This document shows positions 7,189 to 14,358 of a DNA stretch of 14,446 nt, in pieces (the stretch's first letter is position 1; each line of letters opens with the position of its first letter). Made by a program: the position numbers and the translations under genes. The notes below the pieces were generated by a model, which did not search any database, was not told the origin of the DNA, and saw nothing but the letters and a program-made list of their open reading frames with translations. Source of the stretch: Puniceicoccales bacterium (lineage in GTDB: Bacteria > Verrucomicrobiota > Verrucomicrobiae > Opitutales > LL51); the NCBI GenBank assembly GCA_031283485.1, contig JAITBR010000029.1:1-14446 (forward strand). The letters run 5' to 3'.

Positions 7189-8111
7189 TTGATTTTCTCC
7201 AATACGCGCATTTTAGCCGATCGGCTTCTGGGGTTTAATTTAATTTCGCTTTCGCCGGGGATGATTGGCTTAGCGGTCATAATATTTGCAAATTTTTCTC
7301 TAAACTGTGATGGCCCGCTATCGCCCAAATTCACGGCTTGACCGGCCATTTGTTTAAAAAAGCATTTAACAATTCTATCCTCCAGCGAATGGAACGATAT
7401 CACCACCAATCGACCACCAGGACACAATTTACCAAACAGAGGTAGCAAAGCCTTTTCTAGGGTGTCCAGCTCACCATTAACGGCAATCCTGATCCCCTGA
7501 AAAGTTTTTGTCGCCGGATGTATTTTGGCATTCCTTGCCCCGTGGACGTTGGCGGCTATCAAGCTGGCAAATGAATCGCCGTAAATTAGTGCATCTTTCC
7601 TGCGATTTTCAAGCACCAGGGAAACTATTTTCTTCCAATTTCTTTCCTCTCCAAAATCCCTTATAGCTTGCACCAATTCACTTTCACTGGCAGAGTTTAA
7701 AAACTCTGCCGCCGTCCTACCTTGAGAATTGTCCATTCGCATGTCGAGCTTAACGTGTTCCCTAAACGAAAACCCGCGCAGCCTATCTTCCAATTGAAAG
7801 GAAGAGACTCCAAGATCCATCAAAATACCATCCAAAGTTGGTAGGCACATACTCTCCACATGGGCAAAATTTATGTTGCAAAAGGCAAATCTACCGGCGT
7901 ACTTTTGCTGCAAAGTGCGAGCACGTTCCCTCGCCTCTGGATCCCTGTCAATTGCGTAGACAAAATTATCGGTGGAATGGTCTAATATCGCGGAGGTATG
8001 CCCACCGCCACCGAATGTGCAGTCCAAAAATTTTCCACCTTCACGCGTGCACAAGGCATTCACTGCCTCGCTTAGCAAAACTGGCCGATGACTGTTCAAT
8101 GACTCATTCAC
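7185..8111 (-). CDS. rsmH: 16S rRNA m4C1402 methyltransferase RsmH (MraW)
   Basis: RsmH methylates N4 of C1402 in the decoding centre of 16S rRNA using S-adenosylmethionine. The 308 aa show every hallmark: the SAM-binding CTFGGGGHTS (31-40), the YAIDRD loop (52-57), MDLGVSS (98-104), DMRMD (123-127), ATKTFQGIRIAVNGEL, VISFHSLEDRIVK and the C-terminal NPRSRSAKMRV. The start is GTG at 8111, overlapping the mraZ stop as GTGA; no in-frame ATG lies before PVLLSEAV, so GTG is well supported. It sits between mraZ and ftsL, the classic head of the division/cell-wall cluster. Confidence 0.97.
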   Translation of the reverse strand: MNESLNSHRPVLLSEAVNALCTREGGKFLDCTFGGGGHTSAILDHSTDNFVYAIDRDPEARERARTLQQKYAGRFAFCNINFAHVESMCLPTLDGILMDLGVSSFQLEDRLRGFSFREHVKLDMRMDNSQGRTAAEFLNSASESELVQAIRDFGEERNWKKIVSLVLENRRKDALIYGDSFASLIAANVHGARNAKIHPATKTFQGIRIAVNGELDTLEKALLPLFGKLCPGGRLVVISFHSLEDRIVKCFFKQMAGQAVNLGDSGPSQFREKFANIMTAKPIIPGESEIKLNPRSRSAKMRVLEKIK

Positions 8112-8563
8112 AAACCAAGTTTGGTTAAAATTTTATTTATTTCATCCCGTTGGCAAGATTTTTCGTCCATGTATTTGCCATAGCGCTCAGGCTTCCAAAT
8201 GCTAAACGTCACAAAATTCCCCACCACAATTGCTTCTTTTTCCAAATTGGCGTGTGACAGCAAAAATTTGTTGATCTGCACCCTGCCTTGGGAATCGCAG
8301 ATGAGCTGATCAGCCTGTGAAAAAAGCCTTGTGAGAATTCTCTGGCCTACATCGTCCCCGAGACTAACTTCCGCCACTTTTTCACTTAGTTTTTCGACCA
8401 TATTTGGCGGATACACGGTAATACAACCTGGCGGACTCGGCAACGCCAGATAAACACAGTCGTTCCCCTTCCCAAATCTCCATTTTGCAGGCAAAGCTAC
8501 GCGCGCTTTTGCATCTATGCTGCGAATGTGCTCACCCACATAAATGTTAGAACCTCCAGCCAT
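8108..8563 (-). CDS. mraZ: Transcriptional regulator MraZ
   Basis: MraZ is a ring-forming DNA-binding protein that represses its own operon. The 151 aa carry two SpoVT/AbrB-like halves: IRSIDAKARVALPAKWRF near residues 13-30 and ICDSQGRVQINKFLL near 88-105. The usual DAKGR is DAKAR here. The start is taken as ATG 8563. It gives six extra residues (MAGGSN) before IYVGEH, the point where homologues normally begin (MFxGEY-like), and the only strong Shine-Dalgarno (GGAGG) lies inside that extra stretch, so the true start is uncertain. Direct repeats of 10 bp immediately upstream look like its own operator. It is the first gene of the mraZ-rsmH-ftsL-asd operon. Confidence 0.95.
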   Translation of the reverse strand: MAGGSNIYVGEHIRSIDAKARVALPAKWRFGKGNDCVYLALPSPPGCITVYPPNMVEKLSEKVAEVSLGDDVGQRILTRLFSQADQLICDSQGRVQINKFLLSHANLEKEAIVVGNFVTFSIWKPERYGKYMDEKSCQRDEINKILTKLGL

Positions 8564-8602
8564 CTACACACTTTTCACCACTTTTCACCACTATCAACCA
8601 CA
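8563..8602 (-). promoter_or_regulatory. MraZ operator: four 10-bp-period direct repeats
   Basis: On the minus strand two identical decamers, AGTGGTGAAA, lie at 8583-8592 and 8573-8582. They are flanked by degenerate copies: GTGGTTGAT on the upstream side and AGTGTGTAGA running into the start codon. MraZ in other bacteria binds G-rich repeats (TGGG-like) spaced at exactly 10 bp upstream of mraZ. The core GTGGT with the same period fits. The repeats cover the -10 and start region of the predicted promoter, so binding should repress transcription. Confidence 0.8.
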
Positions 8603-8618
8603 AAAAGACACATGTCAA
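8590..8618 (-). promoter_or_regulatory. Sigma-70-type promoter of the mraZ operon
   Basis: On the minus strand a perfect -35 TTGACA (8618-8613) is followed after 17 bp by GATAGT (8595-8590), which matches TATAAT at four of six positions. The start of transcription would fall inside the second MraZ repeat, leaving a leader of about 20 nt before ATG 8563, or about 40 nt if translation begins near 8545. Confidence 0.7.
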
Positions 8619-8711
8619 GCAATTACATTAAAAAAATTAGCTGAAAATTAGTTAAGTTTGTGAGCGAAGTTCGCTGTGTCGCTGCAAATTCCGCTCCAGA
8701 ACAAAAATATA

Positions 8712-8740
8712 TTGACATGCCAAATTGTTGACTCATGAAT
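8712..8740 (+). promoter_or_regulatory. Possible promoter of tRNA-Asp
   Basis: A perfect -35 TTGACA (8712-8717) is followed at 17 bp by ATGAAT (8735-8740), a weak -10 with only the last three bases matching. The predicted start lies about 10 bp before the mature tRNA 5' end. The spacer between here and the mraZ promoter also contains an odd palindrome, AGCGAA-G-TTCGCT (8663-8675), of unknown meaning. Confidence 0.4.
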
Positions 8741-8757
8741 TGCACTGCTTTGTGAGT

Positions 8758-8835
8758 GGGGTAGTAGTTCAGTTGGTTTAGAATGCCAGCCTGTCACGCT
8801 GGAGGTCGCGGGTTCGAGCCCCGTCTATCCCGCCA
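8758..8835 (+). tRNA. tRNA-Asp (anticodon GTC), CCA encoded
   Basis: A full cloverleaf can be folded. The acceptor stem is GGGGTAG (8758-8764) with CTATCCC (8825-8831), including one G-T wobble. The anticodon stem CCAGC/GCTGG encloses loop CTGTCAC with anticodon GTC. The T arm is GCGGG-TTCGAGC-CCCGT, the discriminator is G8832, and CCA is encoded at 8833-8835. GTC reads Asp codons GAC and GAT. The 3' half of the acceptor stem and the CCA overlap the antisense end of ispE by 11 bp. Confidence 0.95.
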
Positions 8836-9730
8836 TTTTAGAGTCTTGGCATCTGTGGTTTTCTACGCCTAGGGACCTGTGAATTATGGTGCATTTTTTT
8901 ACAAAAGCGTTAAACCCAAATACTTCTCTTATTTTGTGGACTATTTCAGACTCGAGCTTAGCATCTTGAAAAATACAGAAGCAACCACTTCCACTTCCGC
9001 TGAGCATAACTGAGTGTTGCAAGCGTTCCTCCAGTATGGCCAATTCGCTGCATACATCGGATGCAATCTGAGAAAATGTGTTGAAAAGTGGAAGATGCGG
9101 TTCGAAATTATTTACACTTACCACCAATTTATCAATGAACTCCACGGCTCGATTTTTCGGAACATACAACTCGGGCCTGGATTGTAGATTTTGATAGGCT
9201 TTTTTAGTGTTCACGCCGACGTTCGGCTTAAATAATATTATGCAATATTTTGCAAGGTTCGCACAAAAAGCGTCGTCAAGTTCCCAAAACCTCTCCCCTA
9301 CCCCGCTCACAATCATAGGTTTATTTTTGATAAAAAATGGACAATCGGCCCCGAATAGTAGCGCAATTTTACACAATGTTTTTTCCTCAAAATTGAGGCA
9401 ATAATGTTCGTTGAAAAATTTCAAAATTGCAGCAGCATCACTGCTGCCACCGCCAAACCCAGACATGGGTGGAATATTTTTCTCCAATTCAATGTGAAAA
9501 TTTTTGCTTACGTACCGCTTCATGTAAGTGACAACTTTGCCAACGATATTTCCCGACAGTAGCGATTTATCGTTCACGGCCAAGCTGTCCTTTTCGGCTT
9601 CCCCTATCGAGATTCTGTCACATAAAGACACGGGAACATTTAATGCCATCAAATTGTGGTATCCATCGCTGCGCCTACCGGTAACGGCCAGAGAAAGATT
9701 TATTTTAGCATTGGCAAAAATTGTTTCCAT
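8825..9730 (-). CDS. ispE: 4-diphosphocytidyl-2-C-methyl-D-erythritol kinase
   Basis: IspE phosphorylates CDP-methylerythritol with ATP in the non-mevalonate isoprenoid pathway, which feeds undecaprenyl carrier lipid among other products. The 301-aa GHMP kinase has AKINLSL with Lys9, the phosphate loop PPMSGFGGGSSDAAA (87-101), GADCPFF with catalytic Asp129, and the C-terminal SGSGSGCF motif (244-251). The family form of the phosphate loop is usually GLGGGSSNAA, so Phe and Asp are mild variants. ATG 9730 is preceded by no clear Shine-Dalgarno. The last codons (MAG and TAG) are antisense to the 3' end of tRNA-Asp, so this C-terminus is fixed by the tRNA sequence. Confidence 0.95.
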   Translation of the reverse strand: METIFANAKINLSLAVTGRRSDGYHNLMALNVPVSLCDRISIGEAEKDSLAVNDKSLLSGNIVGKVVTYMKRYVSKNFHIELEKNIPPMSGFGGGSSDAAAILKFFNEHYCLNFEEKTLCKIALLFGADCPFFIKNKPMIVSGVGERFWELDDAFCANLAKYCIILFKPNVGVNTKKAYQNLQSRPELYVPKNRAVEFIDKLVVSVNNFEPHLPLFNTFSQIASDVCSELAILEERLQHSVMLSGSGSGCFCIFQDAKLESEIVHKIREVFGFNAFVKKCTIIHRSLGVENHRCQDSKMAG

Positions 9731-9746
9731 GGGAAGGTTTCTGGCA

Positions 9747-9775
9747 TTAATACCACCTTTGCCGTAAGATTACAA
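9747..9775 (-). promoter_or_regulatory. Possible ispE promoter
   Basis: On the minus strand TTGTAA (9775-9770) and TATTAA (9752-9747) are separated by 17 bp, each matching consensus at four of six positions. Transcription would then begin only about 10 nt before the ispE ATG, giving a nearly leaderless message. Confidence 0.4.
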
Positions 9776-9776
9776 G

Positions 9777-9804
9777 TTGACTGTTGCGGTGATTTATTTA
9801 TCAC
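9777..9804 (+). promoter_or_regulatory. Possible promoter of the pyrH-frr-M20-mrdA operon, with dyad
   Basis: TTGACT (9777-9782) and TATCAC (9799-9804) lie 16 bp apart. A perfect inverted repeat, GTGAT-TTATTT-ATCAC (9789-9804), covers the -10 and could be an operator. A leader of only about 8 nt before the pyrH ATG at 9819 would follow, which matches the absence of a clear Shine-Dalgarno. Confidence 0.4.
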
Positions 9805-9818
9805 TCACCCATCGTTTT

Positions 9819-10547
9819 ATGTTGTATAAGCGTGTTATTCTGAAATTCAGCGGTGAAATTTTGAAGTCAACCAGCTGTTCGGACATTATCGATTATGCCA
9901 CCATCGAAAAGCTGTGCGATATTCTAAAAAATTTGCACAGCTGTGGTTTGGAAATGGGGTTGGTACTCGGTGGTGGAAATATTTTTAGGGGATTGTCTAC
10001 CAGCGCCTCCACAGGTTGCAGTCGTACGCGTGGAGACTACATGGGAATGCTGGCTACCGCCATAAATTGCTTGGCCGTGCAAGATGGGCTCGAAAAATTG
10101 AATCTTGCTTCATGTATCTATTCGGCCATCCCAATGCCTGATATTTGCGATACGTTTACCATCAGAAATGCGTTGCGAGATATCAGTGAAGGTAAAATTT
10201 TGCTCCTCGCCGGAGGGACCGGGAGAGCGTTTTTTTCAACGGACAGTGCAGCGGCTTTGTGTGCAAGCGAGCTTCAGGCCGATATCGTTGTTAAGGCGAC
10301 AAAGGTTGATGGAGTATACGACAGGGATCCAAAAAAATTTCCCGACGCAAAGAAATTTGATGTAATTTCTTTTGCCGATGTTTTGAAAAATCGATTCCAT
10401 GTAATGGACTCAACGGCTTTTTCATTGTGCATGGATAACGACATCCCTATTTTGATTTTAGATGCTACGAGCAATATGGACAGCATAGAACGTGCACTGC
10501 TAGGTGAAAAGCTTGGGACTTTGGTTAGTAATAATGATGGAGAATAG
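9819..10547 (+). CDS. pyrH: Uridylate kinase (UMP kinase)
   Basis: PyrH phosphorylates UMP to UDP with ATP, an essential step in pyrimidine nucleotide supply; the bacterial enzyme is a hexameric amino-acid-kinase-fold protein. Read from ATG 9819 it has 242 aa: KRVILKFSGE at the N-terminus, GLVLGGGNIFRG, DYMGMLATAIN, the LAGGTGRAFFSTDSAAA loop, KATKVDGVYDRDPKK and MDSTAFSLCMDN. The glycine loop is usually GGTGNPFFTTD, so the Arg-Ala pair is a small departure. A TTG at 9777 would add 14 residues unlike the family and overlaps the likely promoter, so ATG 9819 is chosen. frr follows after 3 bp. Confidence 0.95.
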   Translation: MLYKRVILKFSGEILKSTSCSDIIDYATIEKLCDILKNLHSCGLEMGLVLGGGNIFRGLSTSASTGCSRTRGDYMGMLATAINCLAVQDGLEKLNLASCIYSAIPMPDICDTFTIRNALRDISEGKILLLAGGTGRAFFSTDSAAALCASELQADIVVKATKVDGVYDRDPKKFPDAKKFDVISFADVLKNRFHVMDSTAFSLCMDNDIPILILDATSNMDSIERALLGEKLGTLVSNNDGE

Positions 10548-10550
10548 CTT

Positions 10551-11111
10551 ATGGATATTGATGCTTTGATAAAAAACACTAAAAGCGCCATGGAAAAGGC
10601 AGTTGAGCATACGCACAGTGAGTTTAATTCATTGCATACGGGAAGGGCTTCCGCGAGTATGGTAGACTGCGTCGTTGCTGAGATTTATGGGTCTCAAATG
10701 CGGATAAAAGATATTGCAGCAATTACAACCTCCGACTCGTACACAATACGAATTCAGCCGTGGGATAGGGAAAGTTTAAAACCAATTGAAAAGGCCATTA
10801 CGGCGGCGAACATCGGTCTAAATCCGGCGGTTGATGGCATGGTCATTCGGTGCAATGTTCCCGAAATGAGCAAGGAGAGACGCCAAAATTTGTCAAAAGT
10901 CGCGAATGCGATGGCGGAAGAAGGCAAAGTGAGCGTGCGTAGCGTTCGCCGCGATGCGCTCGATTTGCTTAAAAAAGCCCAAAAAGCCGGTGAAATTTCC
11001 GAAGATGACTTGAAACGTTTGGAAAAGGATGTCCAAAAGTTAACGGATTCTTCGATTGCCGAAATAGATGAATCACTGGATAAAAAAGTTGCTGATCTAA
11101 TGAAGGTGTAG
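10551..11111 (+). CDS. frr: Ribosome recycling factor
   Basis: RRF splits the post-termination ribosome together with EF-G. The 186 aa have the expected length and motifs: LHTGRASASMVD near residue 28, the hairpin-domain segment around IQPWDRESLKPIEKAI, PAVDGMVIRCNVPEMSKERRQNL, VRSVRRDALD in the three-helix bundle, and the closing EIDESLDKKVADLMKV. A clear GGAG lies 8 nt before ATG 10551, inside the end of pyrH. The pyrH-frr pair is a conserved bacterial order. The next gene begins 2 bp after the stop. Confidence 0.97.
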   Translation: MDIDALIKNTKSAMEKAVEHTHSEFNSLHTGRASASMVDCVVAEIYGSQMRIKDIAAITTSDSYTIRIQPWDRESLKPIEKAITAANIGLNPAVDGMVIRCNVPEMSKERRQNLSKVANAMAEEGKVSVRSVRRDALDLLKKAQKAGEISEDDLKRLEKDVQKLTDSSIAEIDESLDKKVADLMKV

Positions 11112-11113
11112 GG

Positions 11114-12463
11114 ATGGATATTAAACAATTTTTAGCTGATTATGTATCATTCCAAAGCGTCTCCTGCGACCGCTCCAAGGTTGCTGACATGAAATCAGTG
11201 AGAAAATTTCTATTAAAATTTTTCTCAAAAATAAATTTTAAAGCAAAGGAAATAAGTACCAATTTACACAACATCATTCTGGCTAAGAACAATCACAAGG
11301 ATGGGCAAAAAAGTGTGCTCTTATATGGACACTATGACGTTCAACCGACGGGTGAGGGTTGGTCAAGCGATCCATTTGTCCTAACGGAAAAGAGTGGGCG
11401 CTTATGCGCACGCGGAGCCTCAGATAACAAAGGTGGAAACGCGGCATTCCTTGTGGCATTGCATGACATCTTTACTGAAAATGAAAATTTTCCGCTAAAC
11501 GTCACCGTAATTTTGGAAGGCGAAGAGGAAGTTGGAAGTCCAAGTATGCCGGTATTTTTGCAAAAATATTGCGATGAATTGGTGGCTGATTTTGCCGTTG
11601 TTGCCGACACGTGGAGCATTGATGATGATAACATTGTCATAACGTCAGGGCTGCGCGGCGTGGTAGGATTTGAACTCAGGTTAAAATCCGCCGAGCGCGA
11701 CATTCACTCCGGATACGGCGGTTCAATAATAAACCCGATCAGGGAATTGACCAAACTTTGTGCGAGCTTCCACGATTCCAAAGGGAAAGTTAATGTTCCG
11801 AGATTTTACGATGACGTTGAAAAGCCATCCAATTTCGAACTGTCGCAAGTGGAGATGCTACCATTTACCGAGGAGGAATTTTTAGAGTCCATAGGAGCAA
11901 AAAAATTATCAACGGATAAAGTGCCGTACTCCACCATCAATAGCTCAAGATTTTATCCAACTTTAGAATTTAATGGCATTTCCGGTGGATACAACGGTGT
12001 CGGTATCAAAACGATAGTTCCAAGCGAAGCTTCTGTCAAGGTGACTTGTCGATTGGTTCCGAATCAGGATTGTGAAAAAATAAAAAGTTGCATACACGAA
12101 GCAATTTTAACGAAAGTTGACACCAATTTGGAAGTATCCCTGACTTTCGAAAAATGTGCCAACCCTTGCAATTTGCAATTGGACAAAATTCGCCGGGAAA
12201 AAACTTCTCCAATGGAACGGTATTTGAAAATCGTTGACCGGGAAATTGAAAGCATTTTTGGACGCAAGCCGCTCTACCTTCGCGACGGAGGCAGCATCCC
12301 GGTGATCCCCATGCTAAAAGAAATTTTAGAAATTGACTCCATATTGATCGGACTTTCCTCCTCCGAGGATCGCATCCATGCGGCAAACGAGAGTATTTCG
12401 ATAAAAATGCTGGAACGAGGACGGGAATTTTTCAAAAGATTTTTGACCAAACTTTCCCAATGA
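11114..12463 (+). CDS. M20-family metallopeptidase (dipeptidase-like)
   Basis: This zinc-dependent peptidase has 449 aa. The two-metal site is complete: His73 in GHYDVQP with catalytic Asp75, bridging Asp104 in ARGASDNKGG, the Glu pair in LEGEEEVGS (137-139), Asp165 in VVADT, and the C-terminal His in SSEDRIHAANE. HSGYGGSIINP begins the lid/dimerisation domain. The form is that of the carnosinase-like/PepV-like dipeptidase branch, which cuts short peptides in the cytoplasm; no signal peptide is seen. Its substrate is not readable. It is tightly packed between frr (2-bp gap) and mrdA (4-bp ATGA overlap), so peptide recycling linked to the cell wall is possible but only an inference. Confidence 0.9.
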   Translation: MDIKQFLADYVSFQSVSCDRSKVADMKSVRKFLLKFFSKINFKAKEISTNLHNIILAKNNHKDGQKSVLLYGHYDVQPTGEGWSSDPFVLTEKSGRLCARGASDNKGGNAAFLVALHDIFTENENFPLNVTVILEGEEEVGSPSMPVFLQKYCDELVADFAVVADTWSIDDDNIVITSGLRGVVGFELRLKSAERDIHSGYGGSIINPIRELTKLCASFHDSKGKVNVPRFYDDVEKPSNFELSQVEMLPFTEEEFLESIGAKKLSTDKVPYSTINSSRFYPTLEFNGISGGYNGVGIKTIVPSEASVKVTCRLVPNQDCEKIKSCIHEAILTKVDTNLEVSLTFEKCANPCNLQLDKIRREKTSPMERYLKIVDREIESIFGRKPLYLRDGGSIPVIPMLKEILEIDSILIGLSSSEDRIHAANESISIKMLERGREFFKRFLTKLSQ

Positions 12464-14358
12464 AGCTGAACATTGAGTTGCTCAAGTGGTGCAAAGAGAG
12501 CAAAAACAGGATAAAAGTTTTTCGATGCATAGCAATTGCGATATTTATTTATTTATTTTGCGGTTTATTTTTTCGCCAAATTGTTCAAAACTCGCATTTT
12601 CGGCAAAAATTACGGCGGCAGAGCATCCGCAGGATCATTTTGCCAGCCATGCGTGGGAACATATACGACCGCAATGGTAATATTTTAGTAACGAATAGGC
12701 CTATATTTTCACTGAACCTATATTTGGACGAGTTGTCTCAGGATTTTCGCAAAAAATTCATAAAACGCGTTAGGGAATGTTCCAAGTTCGGAAAAAAGTT
12801 TGATCGTGAGCAAATTCGTACGGAAATCCGTGAATTAGTTGTCAATGAAATTTTGAGTACTGTCGAAAAAGCCGTAGGCAAGCACATTCACATTTCTGGG
12901 CAAAAAATTAACAAGCATATAAGCCAACGTCCCATGCTTCCAATGACGGTTTTGTACGACATTTCCACTGAGGATTGCAGCAAATTAATCGACATCCTGC
13001 CGATATCTTCGCCGTTGCAAATTGATGCGAACTTGACCAGGTACTGCCCAAACAACGAACTCGCTTGCCATGTTTTGGGCTACACGGTCCTTGTGGAAAA
13101 CTCACGTTACACACAGAAATATGGCGACCATGTGCGCGCATTTGCCGTTCGAGAACAAGTTGGGAAAAGCGGCGTTGAAAAATGTGCTGATCACATTCTA
13201 TCTGGTGAAGCGGGCTACGAAGCATGGATAGTTGATCATACCGGAGCAAAGAATAGTTTGGACGAAAGGGTTGAGCCAGAAGATGGCAATCCAATTTATT
13301 TGTCCATCGACATAGACTTGCAAGCAGCTGCTGAACAAGCTTTGGTGAAGTACACCGGCTCAGCAGTCGTAATTGATGTTAATTCGGGGGAAATTTTGGC
13401 TCTAGCTAATTCGCCGTCCTATGATCTAAATTCTCTCTATCCGTCAATTGCAAAGGATGTATTCGACAAAATCAGCGAGGAGGGCGGCTGGCTCAGCCAG
13501 GCCATACAGGGATTATTTCCGATTGGATCAGTATTTAAACTCATAAGCGCAGTAGCATTCATAAAATCTGAGAAAATTGATGTGGATGAAGAATGGTCGT
13601 GTACCGGAAAATATTTGTACAATGGAAGACAACTCAGGTGCAATAATCATCCGCATGGCGAGCGCGTGAACCTAAAATTAGCGATTGGGAAAAGCTGCAA
13701 TACCTACGTGTTTAGCAGAGCAATTAAGGTGGGCCATGAGGCGATAGCGCGGGAGGCAAAGAATTTCGGTCTTGGCTCAAAAGTAGGCATCGAACTCCCA
13801 TATGAGACCGGCGGCATGGTGATTCCGGACGTCGCCTGGAAGCGGGAACATAATTTCGGAGACTGGCTTCCGGGAGATACTTTTAATCTGGCAGTTGGAC
13901 AGGGATTTGTTCGCACAACGCCGCTCAATGTATGCTGTTTCACCGCTTCACTTGCTAAAAACAGATATGAAACTAAGCCGACAATTTTCAAAACTGAGGA
14001 AAAAATAGCAGACGCCGCTGAGCGATGTTTATCCGCCGACGGACATAAATTTCTAGTTGATGCAATGGTTGATTGCGTAAATCATTACACGGGGCGCAAA
14101 GCAAAAATCGATGGAATTGCCATTGCCGGGAAAACCGGAACGGCCCAATTTAAAGAATTTGGCAAGAAGCGTAATTTGGCATGGTTTACGTGTTTCGCTC
14201 CGGCGTACGATCCGGAAATCGCGGTGACCATACTCATCCGCGAAAGAAAGGATGGTTTGAACTATTACGGAGGCAGCCACGCGGCTCCAGTTGCTAGAAA
14301 AATTTTGCTCAAATATTTCGAAAAAAATAACAAAATTACCCATTCGTCGGGTCTTTAA
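12460..14358 (+). CDS. mrdA: Penicillin-binding protein 2 (elongation transpeptidase)
   Basis: PBP2 crosslinks peptidoglycan during side-wall growth together with RodA. The 632 aa comprise one N-terminal membrane anchor (about 20-42), the pedestal motif RGNIYDRNGNIL (65-76), GYEAWIVDHTG before the catalytic core, and the transpeptidase domain. That domain has Ser357 in GSVFK, SCN at 412-414 and KTG at 558-560. The CTGKYLYNGRQLRCNNHPHG block and GLGSKVGIELPYE point to the PBP2 rather than the FtsI branch. The length is normal. The start ATG overlaps the M20 stop (ATGA). rodA often follows mrdA but would lie beyond the window. The class is confident; PBP2 versus FtsI is strongly but not absolutely settled. 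Confidence 0.92.
   Translation: MKLNIELLKWCKESKNRIKVFRCIAIAIFIYLFCGLFFRQIVQNSHFRQKLRRQSIRRIILPAMRGNIYDRNGNILVTNRPIFSLNLYLDELSQDFRKKFIKRVRECSKFGKKFDREQIRTEIRELVVNEILSTVEKAVGKHIHISGQKINKHISQRPMLPMTVLYDISTEDCSKLIDILPISSPLQIDANLTRYCPNNELACHVLGYTVLVENSRYTQKYGDHVRAFAVREQVGKSGVEKCADHILSGEAGYEAWIVDHTGAKNSLDERVEPEDGNPIYLSIDIDLQAAAEQALVKYTGSAVVIDVNSGEILALANSPSYDLNSLYPSIAKDVFDKISEEGGWLSQAIQGLFPIGSVFKLISAVAFIKSEKIDVDEEWSCTGKYLYNGRQLRCNNHPHGERVNLKLAIGKSCNTYVFSRAIKVGHEAIAREAKNFGLGSKVGIELPYETGGMVIPDVAWKREHNFGDWLPGDTFNLAVGQGFVRTTPLNVCCFTASLAKNRYETKPTIFKTEEKIADAAERCLSADGHKFLVDAMVDCVNHYTGRKAKIDGIAIAGKTGTAQFKEFGKKRNLAWFTCFAPAYDPEIAVTILIRERKDGLNYYGGSHAAPVARKILLKYFEKNNKITHSSGL

Noticed and set aside
8663..8675. 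Palindrome AGCGAA-G-TTCGCT as a small RNA or terminator hairpin
   Set aside because: It has essentially no loop and no T-run, and lies between two promoters. It might be a protein site, but nothing supports a named function.
10754..11128. Minus-strand open frames across frr, the M20 gene and mrdA (for example 10754-11128, 11341-11703, 12036-12386, 12908-13294)
   Set aside because: They are antisense to unmistakable coding genes, lack conserved motifs and have compositions expected of reverse-strand shadows.
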